Origin: Tragulus kanchil
Taxonomy: Eukaryota > Chordata > Mammalia > Artiodactyla > Tragulidae
Length of the DNA stretch: 64,000 nucleotides
Reading direction: 5' to 3'
Assembly (NCBI GenBank): GCA_022376925.1
Contig: JAIOJX010000026.1
Span: 204,258,900-204,322,899 of the forward strand
Numbering within the stretch: the first letter of the stretch is position 1; every line of letters starts with the position of its first letter. The translations under genes and the position numbers were made by a program. Positions 50,303-64,000 of this stretch are shown here, piece by piece. The notes under the pieces are model-generated. The model ran no database searches. It had not been told where the DNA came from and worked only from the letters and a program-made list of their open reading frames with translations.

Positions 50303-52253
50303 TTGTGAGTCATGTGTGCGTAGGTACCTCCCAGTAGGACACAACACACACCTACTTAGCAAAACATCTGCTGACCCCAGGAACTCACCAAGAATACTCA
50401 GGCATCAAATATAAAAGAAGACAGAATTTTTAACTTGCAGCATGTCTTAAGTTGATGTTTTATTTTCCCCTTATGGATCTCGTATTTATTATTTTTATGT
50501 GCATTTTGTTCCTTTTAACCTGGTGGCACGAGAGTGAAATATCATAAGCCTTTGACCCTGTATTTCTCTAACAAGCCAACCAGGTACAAACAGGATTTTT
50601 ACATCTGTTTGTAAATTTTAGTTGGGGCAGCTGAGTTGAGAGGAGGAAAAATAAAAAGACAAATACATTTGTGCAAGGCTTAATTCTCATCAGTCGTACT
50701 GTACTGTTGGCATCTCTCAATAAACAGGCTTCAGAAAGAAATGACAGCAGTGTAAAAATAGTTTCCTGAACCCTCATGCTTTTTATTGTTCCCAGGCCTA
50801 ATGGTTTTTAAGACTATTTTTTCAGAACTGAGAGCTCTGTACCCCATGTTGTGATAGGATGTTTCTCTACACTGCTCCCGAGTGGTGTTAGAGGGAGGGG
50901 AAGTTGGGACAACTTGGCACCATTTTAGTCTAGAAGAGGTCAAACCTGAGAGTCAACTTTGTTGCCAGAAAAGAAACATAAGTCCAGTGTCAAACGAGGC
51001 TGGGAATTTAAGCCTAAGAGAACCAACACATCAAACAAAACTTGCAGTTCAACTTCCTTCATCCCATAGAAAATACTTGAGTGCCTGCCACAGCACACAC
51101 GCCTAGGTATCAATGTTAGCTAAGCCTCCATCTGCCTTATTATGCAAGACTCCAGAGGGCAGCAATGCAACCTTGGGACCCTTTGAGTGAGCCTCACTTC
51201 ACAGGACACTAGGCAGGCAATAAAGGCCACAAGTATAAATTTTATGCTTGATCAGTTAATTTAAAAATCTGTTTCCTCTCTACACAGGGCTCTAGCCTCC
51301 TTACATAACAGGAATTTGGAATAAAATTTTGAACTGGATAATTTCAAAATGCAGCTTGTGGGTGGGGTAAGAAAATTTTATTCCGTCTTAAAAATTACAT
51401 ATGTACTCCCTCCTGAAATTACGGCGTAACTGCATCACTTTGTGAGTCATGTGTGCGTAGGTACCTCCCAGTAGGACACAACACACACCTACTTAGCAAA
51501 ACATCTGCTGACCCCAGGAACTCACCAAGAATACTCAGGCATCAAATATAAAAGAGAAGACAGAATTTTTAACTTGCAGCATGTCTTAAGTTGATGTTTT
51601 ATTTTCCCCTTATGGATCTCGTATTTATTATTTTTATGTGCATTTTGTTCCTTTTAACCTGGTGGCACGAGAGTGAAATATCATAAGCCTTTGACCCTGT
51701 ATTTCTCTAACAAGCCAACCAGGTACAAACAGGATTTTTACATCTGTTTGTAAATTTTAGTTGGGGCAGCTGAGTTGAGAGGAGGAAAAATAAAAAGACA
51801 AATACATTTGTGCAAGGCTTAATTCTCATCAGTCGTACTGTACTGTTGGCATCTCTCAATAAACAGGCTTCAGAAAGAAATGACAGCAGTGTAAAAATAG
51901 TTTCCTGAACCCTCATGCTTTTTATTGTTCCCAGGCCTAATGGTTTTTAAGACTATTTTTTCAGAACTGAGAGCTCTGTACCCCATGTTGTGATAGGATG
52001 TTTCTCTACACTGCTCCCGAGTGGTGTTAGAGGGAGGGGAAGTTGGGACAACTTGGCACCATTTTAGTCTAGAAGAGGTCAAACCTGAGAGTCAACTTTG
52101 TTGCCAGAAAAGAAACATAAGTCCAGTGTCAAACGAGGCTGGGGAATTTAAGCCTAAGAGAACCAACACATCAAACAAAACTTGCAGTTCAACTTCCTTC
52201 ATCCCATAGAAAATACTTGAGTGCCTGCCACAGCACACACGCTTCTAGGTATC
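49971..52253. repeat. Tandem duplication 17 (49971-51112 / 51113-52253)
   Basis: Offset is 1142 falling to 1137 (a 5-base deletion near the start of the second copy) and then 1139. It overlaps duplication 16, so the segment beginning ATGTTAGCTAAGCC occurs at 48889, 49971 and 51113. Confidence 0.95.
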
Positions 52254-53225
52254 AGAGATACAGCCAGCTCAGTTTCCATGGAGCTATACTGTGGATTATA
52301 ATCCAGAGTACCGCTGCTGCTTTCATGCTTTCTGAATTATACCCATTTTTCAGAATAGGCTGGCTCTGAAACTTTCTGATCTTCAGGTAGCATCAGATAA
52401 ATTCTTAGTACAGTGGAAGAGAAAGGGGCTCAACAAGATCACACAACCCACAATCACATAGCAAACCCTCTTCCTCTAGGGGTATGCTGTAGCTCCCATT
52501 TCTTAGTTGTATATAGAACAGCTAGTCACCTCTTCTGACTTCACTAGCTAGAGTGTGGATTCTGCAATATCAAGACAAAAAGGAAGTACAATCAGAAATA
52601 GCAAACTAAAGCCCAGTCTTCAAGGAGTGGGAGAATCTCTCCTATAGAGCGCTTGCAGTATGGTCTGCTTATGTCCGCTTCTGTCCATGGATATAGGTTC
52701 CTGACACCAGCTCCTTACTGCCCTCTGCTGGCTAGGTCTGAATTCAGTCTTTTAAACCTGATGTATCCAAGTTGCTATTTCACCAGACAAAAAGTCTTAA
52801 AAGCTTTATATTAATGCTACTTAAAATTAACCCTAAGAATGTCTTGTACCATTCTTTAAGAATATTTTCTTACTATAAATGCAATACACATTAAAGAGAA
52901 AAAAAGCAAAGAGGACAAAAATACCCACCTTTTCAGACCTTTATGTATATCCTCCCAACCTTTCTTCTGTAGGGGTGTGCCCTTGTATCTCTCATTTATG
53001 CGACTCTACATCCTCTGAATATTGCTTAAAAAGAAGTGCAATGATGAATGTCCTTCCATTCTGTCTGTTTATATGGTACAACACCCCACTATGTAGATAT
53101 ACCCTTTATCATCAGAAAACGCAGTTAACAATCTTTCTGGTTGGCAGGGCCATGGAATGAAACCATTCATAGAATGACACCATTAAGATGGTCAGTCACC
53201 ACCTTAATGTCTCACATCTCAATTT
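52254..53225. other. Unique intergenic stretch
   Basis: No gene is seen. It contains one CTCF-like motif. Confidence 0.5.
52718..52731 (-). promoter_or_regulatory. CTCF-like motif
   Basis: Minus-strand CCAGCAGAGGGCAG is a close match to the CTCF core. It has the same orientation as the site at 44937. This is a motif match only. Confidence 0.4.
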
Positions 53226-53425
53226 CGTTCAGGTGGCTCAGATGGTAAAGAACCTGCCTGCAATGTATGAGACCAGGGTTCTATCCCTGGGTGGATAAGA
53301 TCCCCTGGGAAGGGAGTGGCTGTACATTCCTGTATTCTTGCCTGGAGAACTCCACGGACAGGACCCTGATGTGTCATAGATCATGGAGTCACAAATAGTT
53401 GAACAAAACTGAGCAACTAACACAT
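53226..53425 (+). mobile_element. Bov-tA-type SINE
   Basis: GGTGGCTCAGATGGTAAAGA to GAGCAACTAACAC, with the standard head and body. Duplication 18 starts exactly at its 3' end. Confidence 0.93.
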
Positions 53426-54351
53426 ACTTTTCATACTTAGTTCCTAAATGGGAAAACTTTGAGGCTCAGCTTCTATCTACAGAAGCACTTTATTCTCTTC
53501 TCCCATTCATCCCCTTCACAAAGCCAATTTGCCCTGGAAAACACACTAGGAATGAGGTGAAGATAGTCCGTGAAAAAAGTCAACTCTTTCAGCTATGACT
53601 CAGTCTTGTGGGTTTTGGATAAAAAAAGTTGGCTGAAATACCTTGTGTGACAAAACAGTAATTCAGGTGTACTGATAGTGTTTGAAGTTTTAAGCTGTTT
53701 TATTAATTAAAGGATTAATTTTTGCCTAGGGAGCAACGGGGACCACCAGCCCTTCTGAACAGATGCGTTAACATCACAGATGTGATGCTGCCAAAAAACC
53801 CCCAACCACCTTTCTGCCCATAGCACTCCGTTACCTGCAGACTAACCCCACCGGTTGGGAACCTAGGAAGTGTCGTGCCCTTTTGGGTACCTCTAAAGCC
53901 TAAACATGACACTTGCATTGCTCTTGTCATGCAATTCTGCCAGTGCATGGAGCTTATGAAGAACCTAGCTGAGAGGACAATGCCCTACCTTTCTGTGCCA
54001 TCCCCCTGCCCATCCTCAGCCTGGAATGCTCCATTTCCCCTCTCCATCGATCCAGAGTGCAGAAAGATGCAAATTTTGCTCATGCCGAACATATTCCTTG
54101 AGCCCAGCTCTTTGCATACAAATAGATAAATTAATTGACTTCCATGTAAAGGGCTAGATTACTCTAGAAGTCTAACAGATGGTTTATAACCCCTCTGCTG
54201 GTTTTATTGCCTCAGCAGGACATCAACCTTACATAGCCTTTAACAATTTTTCTATGGATAGCCTGGTTGTTTTTTACGAGAATATGAACTGCCTTACCAA
54301 AAATACAATAAAATTCTAACAAAATTAGGACAAGCAAAAATAATTAGGAAT

Positions 54352-54458
54352 GGCCTGGAGAGGCGGGATGAGGGGAGGTATACATATGTATATCTAATCT
54401 GGGATCATACATATCTGTAAATAACAAAACTGTAAAAAGTTAACATTAAAAATAAACC
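54352..54458 (+). repeat. Small A-tailed repeat, unknown family
   Basis: It shares AATCTGGGATCATACATATC plus TGTAAATAACAAAACTG and an A-rich end with 24284-24395. It is duplicated at 55524-55630. Confidence 0.6.
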
Positions 54459-55523
54459 AGGCATCTCATTGCCCATGAAAGCAAACACACAGCATCATGT
54501 ACTGGACTTGAGATACCCTCAAATTACTGCACCAAACTGGGTATCAAACAAGGCAAGAACTACCAACAGAGGACAGAGGGCTCTGGACAATAACACTACT
54601 TTTCATACTTAGTTCCTAAATGGGAAAACTTTGAGGCTCAGCTTCTATCTACAGAAGCACTTTATTCTCTTCTCCCATTCATCCCCTTCACAAAGCCAAT
54701 TTGCCCTGGAAAACACACTAGGAATGAGGTGAAGATAGTCCGTGAAAAAAGTCAACTCTTTCAGCTATGACTCAGTCTTGTGGGTTTTGGATAAAAAAAG
54801 TTGGCTGAAATACCTTGTGTGACAAAACAGTAATTCAGGTGTACTGATAGTGTTTGAAGTTTTAAGCTGTTTTATTAATTAAAGGATTAATTTTTGCCTA
54901 GGGAGCAACGGGGACCACCAGCCCTTCTGAACAGATGCGTTAACATCACAGATGTGATGCTGCCAAAAAACCCCCAACCACCTTTCTGCCCATAGCACTC
55001 CGTTACCTGCAGACTAACCCCACCGGTTGGGAACCTAGGAAGTGTCGTGCCCTTTTGGGTACCTCTAAAGCCTAAACATGACACTTGCATTGCTCTTGTC
55101 ATGCAATTCTGCCAGTGCATGGAGCTTATGAAGAACCTAGCTGAGAGGACAATGCCCTACCTTTCTGTGCCATCCCCCTGCCCATCCTCAGCCTGGAATG
55201 CTCCATTTCCCCTCTCCATCGATCCAGAGTGCAGAAAGATGCAAATTTTGCTCATGCCGAACATATTCCTTGAGCCCAGCTCTTTGCATACAAATAGATA
55301 AATTAATTGACTTCCATGTAAAGGGCTAGATTACTCTAGAAGTCTAACAGATGGTTTATAACCCCTCTGCTGGTTTTATTGCCTCAGCAGGACATCAACC
55401 TTACATAGCCTTTAACAATTTTTCTATGGATAGCCTGGTTGTTTTTTACGAGAATATGAACTGCCTTACCAAAAATACAATAAAATTCTAACAAAATTAG
55501 GACAAGCAAAAATAATTAGGAAT

Positions 55524-55630
55524 GGCCTGGAGAGGCGGGATGAGGGGAGGTATACATATGTATATCTAATCTGGGATCATACATATCTGTAAATAACAAA
55601 ACTGTAAAAAGTTAACATTAAAAATAAACC
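55524..55630 (+). repeat. Duplicate copy of the small repeat at 54352
   Basis: Same sequence at offset 1172. Confidence 0.6.
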
Positions 55631-55758
55631 AGGCATCTCATTGCCCATGAAAGCAAACACACAGCATCATGTACTGGACTTGAGATACCCTCAAATTACT
55701 GCACCAAACTGGGTATCAAACAAGGCAAGAACTACCAACAGAGGACAGAGGGCTCTGG

Positions 55759-56540
55759 CTTGGGGAACACAAAAGCTAGTTTACACCTAGTGCTCAGTCT
55801 ACATCAATAGCTCTTACCCTTCACACACAAAAATGACTTCCAAGATAAAATAGACCAGAAATCAGTTTCTCTTAAGTCAGCAAGGTCAAAAGAAAATAAT
55901 GAAGCTGGCTTGCAGCCATTCTCTCCCCAACACCGCTCCCATGTGGGCCGGGTGGATACATGCACATGCCTGATCACCTGTAACTACACCGTTATTTAGA
56001 TATACTGACGCTTCCACAGTACAAAAACGTCTTTAACCATCTTGAAGACCCTAACATTCTAGAAGAAGACAAAATACTCAAGTGGTGAGTATGGACATTA
56101 GTTTCACAAGGCCTTCCTATCACTAATTTCAAATAGGGTAGTGAATATGAAAATGCACTTTGCTATAATTCAAGTTTCCCCTAGCCTGAATTACACTACT
56201 TTCCATAAAAGATTCAACAAAAACATGATTTTGCTCACTGCACCAAGTTTGAAACAGCAACAAATACAGCATAGAAAATTTAAATACGGAGTAGACTTAT
56301 ATAAAGAAACTACAGTTCAAAGCAAACTGTTTCTTTGCCCTGCACAACTGCCCTGTAACTGAGTTAAGTACCCCAGTTTGCGATTTATGAAAGCCACCAA
56401 CTGAATTTACTTACTGGTTAAGAGAAATCACCTTCACTAAGAAATCAGGACACAATCAGCATGCCTCCAGTTTCTCTGCAAGAAACCTGTTGTCCTTAAG
56501 TAACAGGGACCCTATTTTACTGCCCCAAATAAAAAGCCAG
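55759..56540. other. RPS12 3' flank
   Basis: Unique sequence downstream of the RPS12 poly(A) site. No gene is seen. Confidence 0.5.
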
Positions 56541-56565
56541 AGATGAAAAACAAGAACCCAGTATA

Positions 56566-56571
56566 TTTATT
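56566..56571 (-). terminator. RPS12: RPS12 polyadenylation signal AATAAA
   Basis: Minus-strand AATAAA lies only 3 nt past the stop codon (56575-56577). RPS12 has a very short 3'UTR in mammals, so this tight spacing is expected. Cleavage would fall near 56545-56555. Confidence 0.85.
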
Positions 56572-56574
56572 TCA

Positions 56575-60548
<3,974 letters not shown>

Positions 60549-60706
60549 GGCGGTGGGTTACGGGTGGAACCGAATCTTGAATACACTGCAAAGCAAAAAG
60601 CAACAAACTGGTTGACAAATGATTCCATTTCAGGCCCAGATATTCCACCCAAGCGCAAAAAATCGCCACGCTTTATAGCACACACGCTTGCTTTTTTTCG
60701 ACTCAC

Positions 60707-60751
60707 CCCGAGCCTCCGCCTCCGCGCGACTCCGCGGCGGCAGGGAAAGAG
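60707..60751 (-). other. RPS12: RPS12 exon 1, non-coding, 5'TOP start
   Basis: On the minus strand the pyrimidine tract CTCTTTCCCT begins at 60751, matching the terminal oligopyrimidine start of ribosomal protein mRNAs, which puts translation under mTOR/LARP1 control. A GTGAGT donor at 60701-60706 ends the 45-nt exon. Intron 1 (60586-60706) is 121 nt and ends in TTTGCTTTGCAG before exon 2 (60535-60585), which carries 37 nt of leader and the ATG. The exact start base is inferred by analogy with the human transcript. Confidence 0.85.
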
Positions 60752-60880
60752 AATGAACGCGCCCGCATGACGGTATTTAAGGGGTTCCCAGGACCCCTCA
60801 ACGCATGCGCACTCCCTTCGGTGTAAGAGCTGGTTCTGTCAAATGCCTGACGGAAGAGTTCCTGCTTCCGCCTTGAGGCG
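60752..60880 (-). promoter_or_regulatory. RPS12: RPS12 core and proximal promoter
   Basis: A TATA-like element (minus-strand TTAAATA, 60774-60780) sits 23-29 bp upstream of the 5'TOP start. Further upstream are an NRF1-like ACGCATGCGCA (60801-60811) and ETS-type CGGAAG/CTTCCG sites (60851-60856 and 60865-60870). The surrounding 60.4-61.0 kb is CpG- and GC-rich compared with the AT-rich rest of the window, as expected of a housekeeping promoter. The factor assignments are motif matches only. Confidence 0.65.
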
Positions 60881-62035
60881 GTGCTGAGACAGGGGTCCTT
60901 TGGCCCGCAGAACAGGCACTAACGCGGTCAGCCTCTAACGTCATTTCCCTTCGGAGGCGTGGCCTGGGAAGGCCTAGAGAGCTTGTTCTACGGAGCGCGG
61001 AAAGGGTCAGGCTACCCTGTTAGAGCGGTATTGTAAAAACCCTGGGGGTTCAGGCAGAAAACCAGTTTTAACGCTTAGTGCACCGTAATTGTAATCTTCT
61101 GTCGACCCCGCTAACTGGGCCTCTATGAGCGGCACACTCCCTTCGCTTCTAAGTCACTCCGTGAGTTTTTCCTATGGGTTATCTTCCCTCACGCTTGTTT
61201 TTTTCTGAAACGAAAGCCATCACGTTTTCGCTGCTTCTTAAGCACATCGCAAATTCCATTTTGCTGGCCACTGTTACTTAAGTGGAACCTCTGCCCAGCC
61301 CAGGATTGATTACGGTTTCTTTTTTTTTTTTAACTTACGGTTTCTTAATGTAGTTAGTTCTAAAAGAAGTCTTGGTTTGAGGGATTTTGTTCTTCGTTTC
61401 TGTTTTCTTTGTTTTGTTAACACTAAATTGTCCCCGCCCAAATCGGAATTCAGCAGGTGCATTTGAAACACATACCAGACGTAGGGACAGGGAATATAGA
61501 GAAGAAAGCATAGTCTTTGAGAAATCCGGCACCGAGCATTTAATAGGTGCCAAAACTATGCATAGGGGGAACAACGAAGAGGAAACAGATAATTCTTAAG
61601 AACTGTGGAGAAAACAAAACAGTAAAAGGTTTTAAGTGCGAGGTAGAGTTAGTCAGAATGGTGATACTGGAATATTAATTGATATAGTTCATTTTTAACT
61701 TTCAAGGTTTGTTGTGAAATGAATGGTTGATCCTGCTTCTTTCCATCCATAACTCATCCTAAAATGTTGTTCAGTTCACTTACTCATTTAACTATTGGGC
61801 TTTGGGGGAAAAATAAACTGTAGTGTTTATGAAGACAAGTGTATTTATTCCTGCTGCTCTCAAAGAACACCTAAAGGCCTCAGAGGAGGTATAATAATAG
61901 CTATAGTCATTCTCATACCAGCAGATTATAACATATAATGTACACAGATGTATCTGAAATTCCTATGAAAAATAAATTCTAAAGTTTGTTTTTAGAAACA
62001 TTGATGTTCAGGCGCCAGTCCGTGTAGTAAATTAT
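60881..62035. other. RPS12 upstream flank
   Basis: It is GC-rich near the promoter (to ~61030) and then AT-rich, with a T run at 61320-61331. There is no clear second divergent first exon and no duplications. Confidence 0.5.
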
Positions 62036-62225
62036 TAGCATATGTTTTCTCCCTTAATTACCACTAAAACTCCATGTAGTAGTGGTGGTGTTAGCCCCCT
62101 TTAATAGGAAAAGAAACTCAGATTTAGGGAGTTTCCCAAGCTACACAATAACTAGTAAATGTGGAAACTGGTATTTGAGCCCTGTTGACTTCAAAGCTGA
62201 TGCTTCTAACCCTTTAGCTGTTTGG
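62036..62225 (-). mobile_element. MIR-type SINE fragment
   Basis: Reverse-complement MIR order: AATTACCACTAAAACTCCAT, AAGAAACTCAGATTTAGGG, CTACACAATAACTAGTAAAT, then GATGCTTCTAACCCTTTAGC. Confidence 0.8.
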
Positions 62226-62420
62226 ATGATTGCCCAAATGCGGGTGGGAGATAATAGATTTCAAGGATAACTCTTGACATCTCATATTTGGCAGTGACAT
62301 GGCTGGTTCTACCTTCTTTGTGTAGAAAGTCACAGAAATGGAGAAAGGGAGCATTGCAGTGTTAGGCAGAAAAAGAGACAGCAGTAGAAATTTGAGTTTT
62401 TGGATCATGTAAGTATAGGT

Positions 62421-62863
62421 GTATGGTTCCCTAGGGCTGCCCTGTCAAAGTATGGCAAACTGGTAGATTGAACAGTAAAGTGATTTTCTCACAGTGTTGA
62501 GGACAGGAAGTTTGAAGTCAAGGTATGTTCAGGGTTGTCTGCTGCTAAGGCTGTGAGGGGGTGATCTGTTCCACGACTGTCTCATATCTTCTCAGTTGTG
62601 CCAGCAGCCTTGCTGTTCCTTTGCTTGTGGCAGCACAATTCCAGTCTTCACATGAAGTTCTCCCTGTGCACTTATCTGTCTCTCTGTCCACATTTTTTCC
62701 TCTTAATAAGGATACCATTCTATACTAGATTAGGGGCTCACCCTGTACGAGTCTGACCTCATCTTAATTATATCTACCACAGTTCTATTTCCAAATAAAG
62801 TCTTGATGCTGGGTTGGGACTTGGACCTATGTATTTTGTGGGGACACAGTTCAACCAATGACA
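62421..62863 (-). mobile_element. MLT1-type (ERVL-MaLR) LTR
   Basis: It reads as the reverse complement of an MLT1/MST-class LTR: CCCTAGGGCTGCCCTGTCAA, TGATTTTCTCACAGTGTTGA, TCTGACCTCATCTTAATTAT, then TTTTGTGGGGACACAGTTCA. It is nearly full-length, highly diverged and non-coding. Confidence 0.87.
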
Positions 62864-63094
62864 GATGTCAAAAACGGGAGGGGATGAAGAAATTAAATAT
62901 AGGAAAGATCTTTGAGCTGAACTGCAAAAAGCTTTACTTGGAAAACTAAAACTGGGAACAGAAGCTAAAGCAGTGTACAATTGCAGGGATGAAATATACT
63001 GAGGAAGACAATTAGAGGCAGTACTTGAAGTTTATGATTAAACTAATTATAAACCGGTAACACAGACGATTTATAAATGAAACGCTATGCTGTG

Positions 63095-63217
63095 CTTAGT
63101 TGCTCAGTCATACCCAACTTTTTTGCAACCCCATGGACTATAGCCCACCATGCTCCTCTGTGCATGGGATTTTTCCATTCAAGAATACTTAAGTGGGTTT
63201 CCATTTCCTTCTCCAAT
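63095..63217 (-). mobile_element. Bov-tA/BovB 3' end fragment
   Basis: Reverse complement: GCTTAGTTGCTCAGTCATAC, CAACCCCATGGACTATAGC, then TTCCATTTCCTTCTCCA. Confidence 0.9.
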
Positions 63218-64000
63218 AAATAAAGTAAATAGTGGATAATAGAGCAAAGCCTAAGTTAAATTGAAGAGGACCTGAGTGTGCAGGATTTTGGATCCCAATA
63301 CTGCTTCCTGTAGACCAGCCCTATTGTTATCTGTGTAACTTTTTCTTTTTTTTTTTGAAAAATGGGTCCTGATGCTCTAATGTGTATTTGACAACTGCAG
63401 TTCTTATTGGAGACTCATTGGAATGAAGCCAAGACCACTGCTGTGGTTAAAACTAGAGCTACATTAAAGAGGAATAAAACAGGTCCTACCTACACACAGT
63501 TTCAACCCCAACAAAGAAATTATTGGGCAGACTGGTAATTAAGAATTCTTTTTATAGATTCTGCTCTATACTATTTTCTGACGCTGTCTTCTTGGTCAAA
63601 GTATGTCTAGCCTCTGAGTCGCAAGTGCTTCATCTGTAAAATCAAGCGGAGAAGTGAATGAGCTGCTCTTAGGCACATGGTTTGAACATTCCATGTCATC
63701 ATTTTAAATGATAATTTTAACTTTTAGTACATGTTGAATGTCTGTGTAGTCTGCTGTACTCATTATTGGCTATTGTATGACTCCAGCCACATGACACTTA
63801 GCTGTGTCTGATATCAGCTTCCCTCATGTGTCTCCAGATTGTAGATGATTTCTTTATTTATAGATGACAGCTGTTGCTTTTTTATATTAAGACAAGCAAA
63901 CAAGTTCAGTATAGAAAATTCGGGTAATATTGTATCAATTATAGTTCTGGGTATGCAACAGAATAACTTACGATCAGCATAAAACAAAACCTGCCAAAAG
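63218..64000. other. AT-rich intergenic stretch to window end
   Basis: No gene or recognised repeat. Confidence 0.5.

Larger units (their letters stand above)
53426..55758. repeat. Tandem duplication 18 (53426-54586 / 54598-55758)
   Basis: Offset is a constant 1172, the largest of the series, with an 11-bp linker resembling the bases before 53426. Copies appear identical. Confidence 0.97.

Noticed and set aside
48929..51160. CTCF-like ACTCCAGAGGGCAG present three times (near 48929, 50011 and 51146)
   Set aside because: The 5' half of the motif is a poor match, and the three copies come from chained duplications, not independent sites.
60881..61300. Divergent gene sharing the RPS12 promoter
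   Set aside because: The GC-rich area extends upstream, but I see no coding first exon or clear donor on the plus strand. The human neighbour SLC18B1 is many kilobases away.

Overview
The window is ruminant nuclear DNA. The evidence is the repeat content: a BovB (RTE) LINE segment, many Bov-tA-type and CHR-2-like tRNA-Glu SINEs, an L1 3' end of ruminant type and ruminant LTR pieces, on top of older mammalian MIR, L2, L1 and MLT1 fragments. I cannot name the species. One SINE variant with six independent insertions is not a form I know from cattle, so another ruminant lineage is possible.

There is one real gene. RPS12 (40S ribosomal protein eS12) lies on the minus strand, from a 5'TOP transcription start near 60751 to a poly(A) signal near 56566. 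Exons 2-6 give an exact 132-codon reading frame. Three intronic snoRNAs are visible in transcription order: SNORD101 (intron 3), SNORD100 (intron 4) and SNORA33 (intron 5). From knowledge of the human locus, the rest of the window (1-56500) would be the gene-poor side facing EYA4, and the right end would face SLC18B1; neither gene is in the window.

The dominant structure is a long series of direct tandem duplications. I count 19 pairs, each with copies offset by 1.06-1.17 kb, spread over 2-60 kb regardless of content, several chained so that some segments occur three times. Copies are nearly identical. Differences concentrate at the junctions: deletions at the start of the second copy, substitutions at the end of the first, and often a 10-50 bp linker that looks like a garbled version of neighbouring sequence. 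This fits failed merging of about 1-kb overlaps during long-read assembly far better than biology. Removing them would shrink 64 kb to roughly 43 kb. One pair falls inside RPS12. It doubles exon 4, SNORD101 and most of exon 3, so an automatic gene model here would be wrong.

Layout: 1-2 kb SINEs; 2-11.7 kb duplications 1-4; 12-13 kb an old MIR; 13.6-17.6 kb duplications 5-6; 17.2-19.3 kb BovB with two nested SINEs; 19.2-34.5 kb duplications 7-12 with SINE, L1, L2 and MIR pieces; 34.8-36.5 kb LTR and L1 fragments; 36.8-42.2 kb duplications 13-14; 42.2-46.3 kb unique; 46.3-55.8 kb duplications 15-18; 56.5-60.8 kb RPS12 with duplication 19; 60.8-64 kb unique upstream flank with MIR, MLT1 and Bov-tA fragments.
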